Below, piece by piece: positions 36,701 to 49,321 of a stretch of DNA of 64,000 nucleotides. The position numbers and the translations under genes were made by a program. The notes below the pieces were generated by a model that made no database searches, was not told the origin of the DNA, and worked only from the letters and a program-made list of their open reading frames with translations. Source of the DNA: Pristionchus mayeri. Lineage: Eukaryota; Nematoda; Chromadorea; Rhabditida; Neodiplogasteridae. Position 1 is the first letter of the stretch, and every line of letters starts with the position of its first letter. The stretch is from positions 38,630,901-38,694,900 of the forward strand of contig BTRK01000006.1 in the NCBI GenBank assembly GCA_036245805.1, read 5' to 3'.

Positions 36701-39700
36701 AGCTGAGCAGCCATCGTGGCTCGTGCGAGTGCTCACGTTCACGAAGGCTTCCATGATCTCGAACACGATTCCCTCCGATTGCCTGTGGGTGGGATCGAAC
36801 GGGGGACGGATACTCTGCTATGTCATAGCGCCGAGGTGAGCGAATACCCTTCTTGTAGAGAAAAGATAAGACGGTCTCTTCATTACATAGACTCTTTCGC
36901 ATCTCAATCGAGAAAGTGGGTGAAATGAAGAGGTTGCTACCCGAGATGCGATCCCTGCCATCTTTCATGTGTAGAGAGATAGCCTGGCATCAGTCGGTCG
37001 TTGGTCCTCCCACTCCCGTATGCATGATGTATCTTGAGGGAGAAACCGGAGGATTCGTGTCGGTTGGTGCGCGACATCCGACTTGAACACGGCGCCCCCA
37101 TCGTCAACATCCTTGTGCAGGCCGACCCATTCGCCAAGGTAGCACTAATTAGTAACAATTAGCAATAAATATTCATCCCATATAATGGTCGCCAGACGAA
37201 TGCGAAATTCCTCTCCATATCCATCGGATGTGTTACTTTGAGTAGTTTGGAAAGCCGATCCCTCGACTTGAGAGGGAGAGGGAGAGTTACCGAACCACAT
37301 GTCGGAAACAGAAGAAGTAGATATGACGAGAGTGCCTCGTGCTCGAGATTGACAAACATGTCGGAAGAAGCCGTTTCGCGATATCCAATTAGACTCCGTC
37401 TGAATACCAGACAAAGGGAAATAACAGAAACTTGAAAATATTTTTGTGAAAATGCAGGGAAGCACTTTCCCCCTTCCCCTTTAATTCTCACCATTTTCTG
37501 GCATCTCGTGAGAATTTCCGCTCCCTTCTCAGACTCACGTTTCGGCCTCTCCCCCCTTTTTTCCTCCGTTCTTTGTGAATCTCTCAGACGCGGAAGGCCA
37601 TTTGGATGCGCATTGGCAGAAATCTGCCCATCCCCCTTTCCCCCTCTCATTTGCACTCTAGAGAGGAGATGGTGAGGGAAAGAAGAGGGGAGGATAATGG
37701 AATAGCGAAGAGATGTCATGGGAAGACTGTGGCCGGCATCTCACTCCGTTCTTTTCCTCTGCTGACATTAGCAGTCTGAAAAGATGCCCTTTCGTCCCGG
37801 GGTGGTTGATTAGTAAGGAGTGGTTGTGAATTACCTGTCATCTCCACTCTCCTTCTCGTACTGTTCTCGCCCCAGTGTCCACTCTCAATCCTTTTCTTCC
37901 TCTCTGAACTCGCGAGTTATCTCGTGTGTTTCTCGTGTCAAGGTTAGCCACTGGAGTAAGAAGATAGGAAAGAAGGAGGAAGAGGGGAAGAAGGAGGAGG
38001 GGGGAGACGGCTGGCGATTAGAAGCAAAACATGCGGGAGAAAGGTCAAAAACATGTTTACTCCGTAGATTGGGAGGAGATCGGGATGATGAAGAGAGAGA
38101 GAGGTCACCAGAGGACATGTGAATGCAGTGAGATAGACGTAAACAGGGAGGAGGCGGGGGGGGGGGGGGGGTGACTGCAGAGACATCCATGAATATCCAT
38201 AGAGCAGAGACGAAAACATGACATTCACTGCAGCCTCGAGAGTCCAAAGGTCATTCTCCTGATTCAGTGCCCACCCTTCTCCTGTTCTCCTTAGCCTTCG
38301 CACTGTGATTAATTCGGAGTCGCCACGGTCACTTCCTTGTAGTAGCTCCCCTTTCCCTCACTCTCTCACTCTTACCTGCCCCATTCCTGACCTTGAAGTC
38401 AGGAGTTGAGTAGATGAAAATGGGAGGGGAACGCTCATTTCGTCACGGGAACCGAAAGGAAATGGAAATGGAAAGTGAACTGAGCTGTGTGCGATATTGC
38501 ACAACGCGTTCGAAATACCAACGGGGAGGCAGTAGGTCGGATGATAATTGTCGGATGAGAACCAAAATAGCTCCCATCGAGCATAAGTAGGCTCACATAC
38601 TGCATTTAGCCTTCTGGGAAAACACTGCAGAGTGGTTCTATTCTTGATTCTCGTAGGACGGAGATCAAGTGTAGACGGAGCTGTTGACGGGTGGACAGAG
38701 AGGATCTAAAAACGGAAACGTCTACTAATTCCGATTGCAGTTTCCGATCTCTGGCAGTCGGCTTCTCGTGTTTACTGAGGAGCAGATTCGTGCGTACACT
38801 CTGCCATCACTGAAGAACAGTCGGTACAAGTACAAGATCACCGCGCTCGAGGGAGAGAGAATACGCAAGGCTGCACTCGTGAAGCTGGCCAGTGCTTATG
38901 GTGAGTCGACATGGCAGATATTGCCAATCATGTGCCCCTCACTGAGTGGTCGCGCCAAACTCAGAGATCTCCAGTGTAAAAAATAGACACGCAGTGCGAT
39001 CCCAGTTTGTTTTCGAAAAGACAGAACTTGAAATGATTGAATACGACGACGATCGAATTGTAATTCGAACGTGGTACATGAGGTGCTCCTCATCTCGTGA
39101 TGGATGACACAGAGAACGAGGATATTTGTGTCCGTTGCCCCTCACTTGACGCGACTTCGTCCCCAATTACTGTTTCCGTCGGAGAAATGATGACTAAGAA
39201 GATCCCTCCCATCATGTTCTCGCACATTCGAACAACTCTGACCTACTTTCTCGCCGCGCGCTCAAATTCGATTATTTCATCAATGGAAGAGTTTCTCGAT
39301 CATCGAATATCTCGTGATCTCTCTCTCTCTATCTTATCTCCACGAAAACTCTCAGAAAGTGCAAAACCGATAAGAGGAGTTTTGCTCAAGCAGTAAAAGT
39401 AACGGCGTTGATTCGAGGAGATAGAGAGAGAGAGACAACCAGTTATGAGAATCGCGCTCATTTTAGCAGAGCGAGAGAGCAGAAACACACACATATTTCT
39501 CACGTTGGCGATTAGGGCTGAGAGAGTGTGTGATTATCTCTGTTATTCCTGAGATATTGGCAGTTTTAGACGAGGGAAATTACCGTTGGTCGGTGGAATA
39601 ATTGACCAGTACGAATTTGCGATGTTGGAAAGCGTGAATAACAAGTAGAAAAAATAAGATGTTTCCCACTAACAAGATGTTGAAGATGACGTTGTCTTAA

Positions 39701-40420
39701 TTGAAAATGGAAAGAGGGGGATTCACATGGAAGATGAGGGCGTCTGCCTTCAGATGGCCACGTCGATGAGCTCTTCGCCGCGATTCTCACCAATCAGGGC
39801 AACGTGACGCTCTTCTCGCTCATCAACCCGAGGAAGAAATGCACCGCCAATGTGCTCAAGGCAAGATTCACTACTTTGTTGTTCTTCTGGGACCTCTGAA
39901 GCATGACGCTACTTCCACAACAACCCGTTCATCTTATCAAATATCTCAGATTCCTAGGTTTCCCCAGATTTCATATCGCCCACTCGCATACCGATGACAT
40001 AACGCACCAGACAGTGCTCTGATTCCGATGTGATAACTCACCCCCGAATGCCGGCCATAAACAGTCCCGTGCGCTAGTCGTAGTAGTCTCCCCCTTTACA
40101 TAGCCCCTATCCCCTCGCATCCCCTCAAAAGATGAGAGATGGATGCATTCAATGACTCTGCCTAAAGAGTCATGTGCAGACGTGACGTTCTCAAAGACGA
40201 CGACAACAATATTCTGAATCTGCAGGTGACGGACATTCTGGGGATGACGTCATGCGTCATCGCGCCTTCTGGAGAGCTGCTCTTCCTCCGCAACGGCGGC
40301 ACTGAGTATCAACGGGCGACGATAGCCAAGAACGCCGTCGACGTCGAGAATCCATTCGCGAACACCTCATTCCCTCCCCCATTGGGAGAATCGGGACCAC
40401 GCGCCAACGCCCTTATTTGA
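30702..40420 (+). CDS. lgl: Lethal giant larvae homologue (LGL/LLGL) polarity protein
   Basis: Twenty-four exons join in phase: 30702-30782, 30951-31048, 31201-31337, 31513-31620, 31999-32153, 32301-32393, 32526-32608, 32754-32843, 33079-33233, 33368-33456, 33747-33845, 34059-34189, 34652-34766, 34828-34914, 35262-35399, 35485-35639, 35718-35914, 36109-36311, 36460-36583, 36703-36835, 37039-37138, 38741-38900, 39754-39860, 40226-40420 (about 1,010 residues, normal for LLGL). WD-type blades are spread throughout. LFGPFPCTPVNKI and FSGGLPRLSYGDRYTL are close to LLGL signatures (GPFPC, GGMPRASYGDR). The regulatory basic motif SRFKSMKKSIRQSFRRKKK (exon 18) is the conserved membrane-binding and aPKC-phosphorylated segment, with target Ser kept. 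Role: basolateral polarity, antagonising aPKC/PAR. It lacks a tomosyn-like C-terminal SNARE. The acceptor of exon 21 and the GC donor of exon 23 are the weakest junctions. tRNA-Met lies antisense in intron 14. Confidence 0.93.
34944..35016 (-). tRNA. tRNA-Met(CAT), elongator type
   Basis: On the minus strand a 73-nt cloverleaf starts GCTTCCGTAGCGCAGTAGGC and ends with GAGTTCGAGCCTC and CGGGAGCA. The anticodon loop CTCATAA gives CAT. The GTAGCGCAGTAGGCAGCGCG D-arm and the A:U-free acceptor (GCTTCCG/CGGGAGC, with wobble) fit the elongator Met tRNA rather than the initiator. It sits antisense within the intron between lgl exons 14 and 15. Confidence 0.93.
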
Positions 40421-42154
40421 GAGAATCTTCCGTCTTTTCGTGAGTGAGAAGGACTGGGAGTGTGTACGAGAGGAAGAGAGAAGAAAAGTCTCACAATCGT
40501 CTACTTCTGCATTATTCACGCCTTTCTCCCCACATCTTCTTCTTCTTCTCTTCTCCCTTCTCTCGGTTCTCGAATTTTGCGGCTTCATCCTCTCCTTTTC
40601 CCTCTCCTTTCTTCTCAATCACCTGTTCTTCCTGATGCTATCCCCTTATTTCTCTCGTTTTTCCTCTCTCCCAATTTCCACATAAAACAGTTGTCAAAAA
40701 ACTGCTCTCGCTCTCTCTTTCTCGCTGGCAACATTGACTCATTTAACGACGGTGATCCTCCTCACGTAATATCATTTAACAACCCCTCCCCTCTTTCCCC
40801 TCTAAGCTTCTAATCCCCCTGCTTCCTCTCCTTCTTTTTCTCAACTCCTCTTCTCGTCATATTTGCCCCAATCAGGCCCCAGTTCATCATCGGCTCTAGA
40901 TTTGTTAATAGAGTATCAATACATGCAATGATGCCGCCCCAATCAGCCGTGATATCGCATTATCGCATCATGGATAATATATTTCATATTTCGACTCGAT
41001 GCTTTACCAATTTCACTTCTTCACACGCAGCGGGAGTGATGTATACAATCGTTTTGGTTGAGATTCAATTGTTGTATTTATTCTCGCCCTGCTCAGTCTC
41101 GAGTACGAATAAACTGCCAGCCCCTGCTGCTCCATCCCTTGCCAGTTCACTCCAAGAGTTCACGGGAACTCCTCTCGTTGTTATCTGAAACAATCTCCCC
41201 ATCCTCTCCATACACATGTTTTCCACTCTTTGACCTACTTCGAGTGTGTTCTTACTCCTTTCTCTTCAATCTCTCAGCCAGCCCGCTTATCTGATTACTC
41301 CCTCTCCCTTGCCCATTTCGTTGCGTCTTCCCCTACTCTGGTTCTAAACCGCCCTCTCCTCTCATCTTTCTCTTTCAAATCCCCGGTTCCAAAACATTGT
41401 TTTCCTCTTCGTCTTTTTCCTTCTTTCCGGGGGAGAATCGAGGCTGGAGAGTGTTTTCGCAGTGTGCCGGAACTCAGTCCTCGCTGCAATACACAGTTAT
41501 GTGTGGTTCGAGAACTCGGCGGATACCGTAATCCCGCGCACGATAAATGTTGTTGATGCCCGGCAGCTCCACTTTCATCATTGCTTCTGCTGACTCCGCC
41601 CCGATTGTGTTGCCGGTCGATCCACTCTCACTCCGATTACTCTCACACTCCCTCTATCTCCTCGAGAACTTGGCCGCTGTTTTCCTCCCCTCTGCCCTCT
41701 CTGACTCTCTCCCTTTCCCATGATCTCTCATCTCTCTCTGATCGTCGAGAAGGAGAGCGAAGGAACACGCGCGAGACTCCTCCCCTTCCTGCGTACAGAA
41801 GAGAGAGAGGGGGGAGGGGGGAGGGGAGGAGGCCTTTGACATTCGCCCTGCCTTCTTTCACGCGACGCCCCAGTCACTGTCCAAACACGCTGTCCCTCTC
41901 GCCCTCTCCCCTCCCACCACTCCTCCTCCTCCTCTTATCAATGCCCGACACTCTTGAAAATAACGACGATCTTACTCACAAGCCTCCGCGGGGTTATGCA
42001 ATCCATCTCTTGTTTTCTCTCTGACAGTCCCTCCCCCCTGCAGTACTTAAGCGGCTCCCCAGATGTTCTCTCCCCCACCCCCAGTCTCCCTCCTCTCTCC
42101 CTCCACCCCCCTTCCCCATTCTATCCATCCAATCCTCCTTCTCATTCCAGAAAA
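40421..42154. other. 3' flank of lgl, CT-rich
   Basis: About 1.7 kb between the lgl stop and the next small gene. It is strongly pyrimidine-rich on the plus strand, with many CTCCC tracts and one G-rich block at about 41806-41831. Open frames here are low-complexity (Ser/Pro/Leu from CT repeats) and not called. The lgl 3' untranslated region and polyadenylation site should be in the first part. Confidence 0.5.
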
Positions 42155-42155
42155 A
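42150..42155 (+). other. Candidate spliced-leader acceptor before the 90-residue gene
   Basis: The sequence CTCATTCCAG ends at 42150 and is followed by AAAA and the ATG. An acceptor only 4 nt before an ATG, with no obvious upstream coding exon in phase, is typical of nematode spliced-leader trans-splicing. Confidence 0.45.
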
Positions 42156-43581
42156 TGCTGAGTGCCGAGTGCTTCCGCGCCTGTCCATTGGGCAACAATA
42201 CCTCTCTCAACATTCAACGATCGTCTGGCCAGGTTCGTCGTCCGCCTTCTGAATCCCTCTGATTCTCCTTGAATATCCCTGATTCTCCCTAATTGCCGTC
42301 ATCTGCAGGACTCGATGTTCTCCTCTGGAAGCAACAACTCCTATTCGTCCAGCGGCTCCACGCTCTTTGGCCAATGTCAGTTTCACTCTATCCTTCTCCT
42401 TTCCAATTTCAATCTCAATTTTCTGAGCGCGCGTCCCGTTGAAGTAAGAAAAGTTCGCAAACGAATGGGGCGGTTTGGTAAACTGTCTGTCACTCCCGCG
42501 CCAATATCTCAAAATAGATGCCGACTTTTCGCTCTCCCTCGGTGATACACGAGTAGATTGTATGCCTAGCTAGCGGCGCAAGAGAACGCGCAAAAAGAGA
42601 GAGACGTGAGGAAAGAATATATCTGACCCCCTCCCTTCTTCCCCACTCTATGCCATCGGGGCAAACATTATGGCGCAGTTTGTTCAGAGAAAATGAACGC
42701 GCGCGCTCACGCGACATAAGAGAGAGGGAGGATTGCGGGAAATAGTTGAGAACCGCGTATGAAGGAGAGGAAGAGGAAGTTTTCCACTCGATAGATTGTG
42801 CATTGAACCACGTAGACTAGAAGAGTCGACTTCATCAAGGATAGTCCTGCTGCATCCCCAGGGTAGATCAAAGTGGGCGTCCAACTAAGGTAAGAGATGC
42901 GAATTGTGTAGTCGTTGCGATGAGCCATCACGCTGACCAAACAAATGATGAGTCTCTTCCTCCTTTGCCCTCTATTTTCGGCCTTTTGTTGACTCGATTC
43001 AGAGAGCGAGAGAGGGAGGAAGAAGAAGAAGCTCTGGGTTGGGAGTAGATCGCCCGCTCCATTTGCGTTTCCGTGAAAACGGAGACAGGAGATGTAGGGC
43101 GAGTGGGGAAAGAACAAATCTACAGACGAACAATGTAGTGTAGAAGACGGGAAGAAAAGAGAGAGAGAGAGGCTAGCGGAGAACAAGGACTCGGCAAGAA
43201 CAAAACATCTTTCGAAATATCTAGCTTGCAGCTGCATCCTTCATGCGTCCCTTGCGAAATCGAGTCATAAGATTCTGGGAAAATCTTGCGCGCATGATCT
43301 TTGACTCTCCCTTCTAAAGGAATAGAGAGCAAAACGCTATTTTCTGTTCCTTTCATCAAAAGTTTGAAAGCCCTCCACTTTCTCTATCCCTCTCTGTGTA
43401 CTTCCACTCTCCACGTGGTCTTTCTGATCCCTCCTAACTCTTCTTCTTTTCAGCCGTTCCTCTCGATCGTCAACTCTACGTGAACACTCAGATGACTGCC
43501 CAACAGTGCGTCGATCTCTACCAGCGAGCGGGCGGTGCCTCCTTCTCCGGTGGCGAACCCACCCTCCAACTGCGGCTCTGA
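42155..43581 (+). CDS. Small unrecognised protein, 90 residues, three exons
   Basis: Exons 42155-42232, 42309-42375 and 43454-43581 join in phase to give 90 residues. The start follows a strong acceptor by 4 nt. The protein begins MLSAECFRACPLGNNTS, continues with a Ser/Gly/Asn-rich middle (DSMFSSGSNNSYSSSGSTLF) and ends in a more ordered part containing LDRQLYVNTQMTAQQCVDLY and a short Gly/Ser tail. There is no signal peptide or membrane segment. I do not recognise the family. The 1.08-kb second intron is long relative to the gene. It lies 1.7 kb downstream of lgl on the same strand, so it might instead be an alternative 3' end of lgl; the lgl stop codon before any donor argues against that. 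A GATCTTT triple repeat follows the stop. Confidence 0.6.
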
Positions 43582-44670
43582 GCAACCACTCTGATCTTTG
43601 ATCTTTGATCTCCGATCGTTGAGCTGCTAAGCCACTCCCAGATGTACTTGTACATATAGTCTTCGCGTTCTCGATTAGTAAGAGTATTCAGTACTCGAGC
43701 CCCTCCCCCCCCATCCCCCCCCCCCCTGTTCCCCTTCCTATCCCCCATCTCCAACGTGTACTCCCACCTTCCAAACCCATGCGATATTCCGTCCCACTCT
43801 GGTGAAATCCCTCCGGGAACTCAGTTCAACCCATCTGTGCACTGTACATACAAGTATCTCCCCACGCGTTCGTCTCTGGGGCTTTTCGAGTCTAAAGACG
43901 CAACGTTTTGTTGTTCCGGAGACCATGTGTTTCTAGTTTGTCTCGGTCTCCTCAACCATCCTGGTCCCTTCCAGCATCTCTCCCACTTCCTCTCCCCTCC
44001 CCCTAAATTTGTTCGGGTTCGCTCGAGTTCTCGAATTTGTTGTTTGCTTCGCCTAATCGGTCGAATCCCCCATGTTGAATCGTTTCTTGTTGTATTCCCT
44101 CTATCCCCTTCCCCGTTCCGAAATCTGGTACCCTCCCAACTCTCAAACGGTTTTTCTCGCCTCTGTAAACAGACGCCCACTTCCCCAGTTGAGACCACCA
44201 CACATCCCCGTAGAATGGACAAGAGATCTCTACTATTGTGTATACACACGCCCGCACACAATCGAACACCGATGAGAAGTAGTTCGTCGTCGTAGCCATT
44301 AAGTGTCGTCTCCCTCTAGATCATCGTGCAGTATTCAGTATTGTAGATTGACGGTAGTGAGATAAAGAATATGACGAAGAGATGGCAGCAGCATATTACA
44401 CAATGCATTTATCAGGCAAATTGTTAATAAAGCGATCCAGCGATAAGATAAAGCCGGCAATTAGAGATTTCCGGCCGTCACTGAGAAGTACACTGAGGAC
44501 AAAGGAGAAGAATCTGGGGGTGCGATGAGGAATGGAGAGGCAATCTCCGATGGCTTCCTGCCATCGAGAGTGCAGAGGGAAAATATTTTTGCATTTGTGC
44601 TGAAGGAAAGTCAATAACTTATGGGATTCAACGGATAAAGGGGTAATCGATAATGGTGAGTCGATGCCAA
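43582..44670. other. Convergent intergenic region
   Basis: This stretch lies between the stop of the 90-residue gene (plus) and the stop of the coiled-coil gene (minus), so it should hold both 3' untranslated regions. It contains the motif (GATCTTT)2GATC at 43593-43610 and C-runs of 8-13 nt near 43700-43727. No coding exon is supported. Confidence 0.5.
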
Positions 44671-47600
44671 TCAATATTCCGAAGCCGCAGTTCTGGTCGT
44701 GTCTCCCCTGTTCGAGTTCATTCGCTGGTTGATCGTGGCCACGTCGTGTTCTCTCTGCGATCACGTAATGTTATTCATACATTTTCGGAGCACTATTCGT
44801 AATGGTATTCGTAATTTTGTCGTGATATTCGTACTGTCTAAGCTTTGTTCGTATTTGGGTAATAATATGTTATTCGTACAGCTAAAGTGCACATTCCATC
44901 AAATTGTCGCCATACTAGCTGTCAATGCACAAAAACGGGCGCGGCTACGATCGGTTTGGAGCGGGGAAAGGGCAGAAACGGGCTGATTGGAGCCGTCTGC
45001 GTCTCTCGCTTTCGAATGCTCTCTCTCCAATCTACCTCGAGTGCCCAGAATGACGCGGGCGGATGCAGCTAAGAGATAAGGGGAGCTGTTTACCTGCCGA
45101 ATCTCCGTGTTTATCTTCTTGTCGAGTACATTCTTGACGGTGGCTATCGACTCTGCCAACTTCTTGATCGCCACTTTGCATTCGTCGACGTCCCGACGCG
45201 TCGACTATAGAAATCAAAGATCATCGGGACAGAAATAATCATTAATTGAACATCATCATCATAATTATCGCATAGAATCTGCGCTCTCCCTAGGGAACGA
45301 CACTAATAATATGAGTGCAGTCCTATTAGATGATCATATTACCTTTGCTCACATCTTTTATTTGTACGCTCAAAAATCATGCTTACAGTACCTCATTCTG
45401 GGCGGAACCTTCCCTGACGACTGCACTGCTGCCCCTTCCTGCTGCAGTCTGCATCTGCAGCTTCGAGAACGCCTCCTGCAGCTCGCGAATCGCGAGATAT
45501 CTGCAGAGATCAAAGATCAATCTTTCAATCCACATCTCGTCTCTCACCGTTCCTCCTCCTCCTTGTCAATGCGCGTGTTCATCTGGTGTTTGATGTTGTC
45601 CGCCTTCGCCGAGAGTTCGTTCAACTGAATGGGGAAAATCCGAGCATGCAATCTCGTTATGTCCTGGACACTCTTCGAAATCGTATATTCTCTTCATGCA
45701 ATATTCATATTTCCGAATACAGAGCTTGGAGGCTGGAGAAATCTCACATCTTGCGGAATCTGCCTTTCCACTTTGTCTCTGATTCGTTCCTGCGCCTTCT
45801 CCATGTCGTCGTGCAGCATGTCCAGCTTGTTCAGTTGCGTCTTCAGATTGTCGTGTCTGCAGAAGAAATACGATTATCGATTTTTTTTTGCTGCACTGTT
45901 AATATTACATCACTCTATTCAATCGTCTACTCGTTTCTTCATTTAGTGCCCCACTCGCAGACTCCTTTGTGTATCGTTTCGTCTCTATTGAAAAGTGCAC
46001 TTTCTGGACTTTTGTAGTGTGATTCTTTGACAGTCTGGTTGTATGCTTTAGTGTTATTCATAATCAATCTGCCTTGCTCACTTCTCCTCCTGCTTCTTGC
46101 CCACTCCATCCGTGTTCTCTCCCATGCCGGCGATTCGATCCGCCACTTCCCTCTTATCTCTAGTGAACCCTTAACACGCAATCGAGTCGGCTTTTGCAGA
46201 ACAGAGCGATCGGATGTGCAATTTACCACGCTGTTTGGTGATTACACGATTTAATCAGGGGAGAGGGAGGAGATCGAATTATCGTCTGCTCTCTTAGAAA
46301 TGGATAACGGAGAAAGAAGAGTTTCAGACTCGGCGATCGCATTACCGCCTTGGTCACAACACGATCTCGGCAGGGGGGATTAGAGGCGGTTTTGCAACCA
46401 TGAAGAAACGTAGAGTCATTTGCATAGAACGTTAACGTTTCACAAGATGAATGCAATGGTTGATTAATTGTAACGATAAGAAGGGAAGAGGAGCTGACCC
46501 GTCTGCATGCCGGATATCTTCTCCTCGAGCATCAGCAGCCCCTCCATGCTCAGCTTGTTCTTGTCGGCAGCGATGGACTCCATCTCGCGACGAAGCTGCC
46601 AATTCATGATTGTTCATAACTTTCGAACACAGATGATATGTGCACTGCATCAGAATTAGATAAAAATGAAAAGATGATGAATGGATAGTGATACTGTGAA
46701 AGGGCGGGAAAATGATGAGGAAATGCAAACCGCGTCGACGTCGAGATTGGGCATCTTCACGTTCTCCTTGCCCGCCTTCACGTCATCGATGCTCTTGTTG
46801 ATGCCGGAGATGTAGTTGTTGAGCTTGTCCTCGACAACCGACACCTTCTGCAGCAGCCCCTTCTCGTGAAGCTTCCTGCAACATTCCAACTATACCCAAA
46901 AATTCAGCAAAAGGTTTTGCCGCCAGCAGGGGTCGAACCTGCGACCTTGGGCTTATTAGACCCACGCTCTAACCGACTGAGCTATGGCGGCCGACGGGTG
47001 CCTGCTCATAGCAGTAGAGTATGTGGTGAGAGAAAAAAAGAGCACACAAGTTAGGACGAGAAGGGGAATAGAGAGAAGGGAACAGAAAGTGTAGAGCAAT
47101 TTCGAACACCAAACCTCGATTGAATTTCCGCATTTACGATGTTGTCCATCTTCTGGTTGCCCAATTCCAGGTGGTGTTCGAGTGCAGCCAGTGCCTCGTT
47201 CACTTTCGTGAAGCGGTCTTTGTACTTGGTGCGGTCGGTCTGCAATTTATTCCAAGTAAAAATCCTAAATCAGGCACAAAAAAGTTTAAAAATATGCCTG
47301 AATCGTCTGGGCGAGTGCTTCGATCTGCTTCTGCTGTGCGACAATCTGGTCGCTCATCTGCTTCATCACCTCTCGCTCGAACTTCGCCTGATTCTCGGCC
47401 TGCGCTCGCAGGGCCTGGGAGAACGGGATGAATTTCAAAGAAAAGATATGCTTAGGTGATAATACGGCTATCCGTTCCACGCGAATACAATATTCTGTCT
47501 GAGCTTATTGGACACATAAAAATTCTGCTGGACACTACTCACGAACCAGTTCCACTTGGCTGTTCCTCGCGTTCATCTCGTCCTTCATCTTCTGATTCAC

Positions 47601-49321
47601 ATCATGCACCGCTTTCGAGACCTCGGTGGTCGTCGCGTTGAGGCGCTCCGCCAGACGACGATTATCGTCTTGCAGCTTTTCCTGATCAAAATATTTTGAA
47701 ATATCCATATTTTGGTCAATTTTGAGAAAAAATTACCTTATCGGCATCGAATTTTTTCGCTAGCGAGTTCACTCCCTCGTTCTTGCTCTTCTCCTGCGCT
47801 CGCAAGTGCTCTTGCATGCGGGATAGGCTGAGAAATCATAATTAGTAAACACAAGGGAGAGGATACTACAACTCTTCCTTTCGTCACTACTAGTCAACAC
47901 TTACTTCTCTGCGTATACTCTCGCCTCCTTCTCCCTTTCTCCCTGCTGCTTGTCCATCAACTGTCGCAGTCCTGAAAGCTGTCCCTGCAGTTCCTTCACT
48001 CGTCCGTCGATCTGGCTTGTTGCGGTTGCGATTTTCTGAAAATTTGTACAACACAAACATGAAATATTTTAAAATTTAGACGCATACTGCAATCACAATG
48101 CGGAACTATTGTAGGCAGCCTTGAAATATCGCAATAAACTCACATTTGGGTCAACCTGTGGTCGATTCTGCAGATCTTTCGTGAGTCTGCCCAACTCCGC
48201 ATTTTGTTTATCCAGATGAGATCGAAGTTTCTTCAGCTCGCTCCCGTAGTTTCCCATCTGAAGGTAACCTTTGCTTCGAACCATTCGCAAAATTCTCGAT
48301 GTTGTTCAATTGAAAGGTTCTCATGGTATTTTCGTGATAATTTTCGACATATCAAAGTGCGATGCTCACTTCCTTCTCGTACATTCCCACGTACTTCTTC
48401 AGCTCGTCCACATCTTTGGCTCTGAAACTACAAGTAGTATCACCGTCAGTTGATGGCAGCTCACGATGCTCCTCTGCTTATCTTCTGGTGCAGTCGGTCC
48501 TGGTTCTCTTCGAGTCGTTTCCTGGCCGACTGCAAAAGAGAAGGCCTCTCTCTAGCCTGCACTAGTCCACGTGTACCCCTCACCTTCTCGTGGTCTAGCA
48601 ACTCCTTGTTCTGTCTTTGCAACCGATCGATCTCCTTCGATAGTTGATCGATCTGCCGAGTGTCGACTTGAGGTCGAGAGGGTCGCGAAGTCCGAGGGTA
48701 CTCACTCTGAATTGGAGGTTATTTTCAGCTGAATTTGAAAAATGCACGGCAAACAACAGATTACGAAAGAAGGGAGGGGGCGTATGATGAACAGGGGATG
48801 ACAGATCTTCATTGCGCAATCAACAAGACGGGGAAGTGGTATTAGAAGAGTGTACGTCTATTAATTTCACGCATACTCGATCACCCTTGGCCTATAATTG
48901 TTTGAGGACTGCGATCGACGTTGGAATCCATCGGATGAGTAGGATCTATGCTGAGAAAGGGAACGATCAAGCGAATACCAGGAGTCTATTTTTATAGTCG
49001 ATTCCGAAAATTTCATTACTCTCCAAACAGTGAACTCGGCCTGATTCACTAGAAAAATACTTTCTCAAATCCCCGCACCTTGTCTAGATTTGCGATTCCT
49101 CCCTTGGGCGCCCTCGGTCCTCTTCCTGATGGGCTGAAATCCAATCTGCTTGAGAGAAAAAGTGTTGCGGGACTCACGCCGTTCCGAGGATGATATCCCT
49201 CGCCGTGTCTCGACGAGACGTCCGCTTCAACGACATCGGAGGAGTACAACGACGACAACGACAAACTCCTGCTTCTTCTTAGTCTCCTTTTCTGGTGCAA
49301 CCCTTCGCGTTTCCACTCCAT
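44671..49321 (-). CDS. Long coiled-coil protein, family not recognised
   Basis: Eighteen exons join in phase: 49321-49079, 48706-48584, 48529-48465, 48421-48370, 48257-48144, 48035-47905, 47827-47737, 47681-47547, 47414-47298, 47239-47115, 46875-46731, 46595-46499, 46169-46082, 45856-45748, 45624-45548, 45500-45392, 45204-45094, 44754-44671 (about 671 residues). The first 95 residues are basic and Ser/Arg/Gly-rich, probably disordered. From RQIDQLSKEIDRLQRQNKEL onward nearly the whole protein is heptad-rich coiled coil, Lys/Glu/Gln-rich with few breaks (for example ALRAQAENQAKFEREVMKQM and KLHEKGLLQKVSVVEDKL). The last exon gives a polar tail. No signal peptide or membrane segment is seen. 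Centrosomal, ciliary or filament-associated functions are common for such proteins, but nothing here decides among them. Intron 9 has a GC donor, and tRNA-Ile lies in intron 10. It is divergently arranged with the first Tyr-rich gene, 548 bp away. Confidence 0.8.
46918..46991 (-). tRNA. tRNA-Ile(AAT)
   Basis: On the minus strand a 74-nt cloverleaf starts GCCGCCATAGCTCAGTCGG and ends with GGTTCGACCCC and TGGCGGCA. The acceptor pairs GCCGCCA with TGGCGGC. The anticodon loop CTAATAA gives AAT. The gene is within intron 10 of the coiled-coil gene, in the same orientation, and has no intron of its own. Confidence 0.95.
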
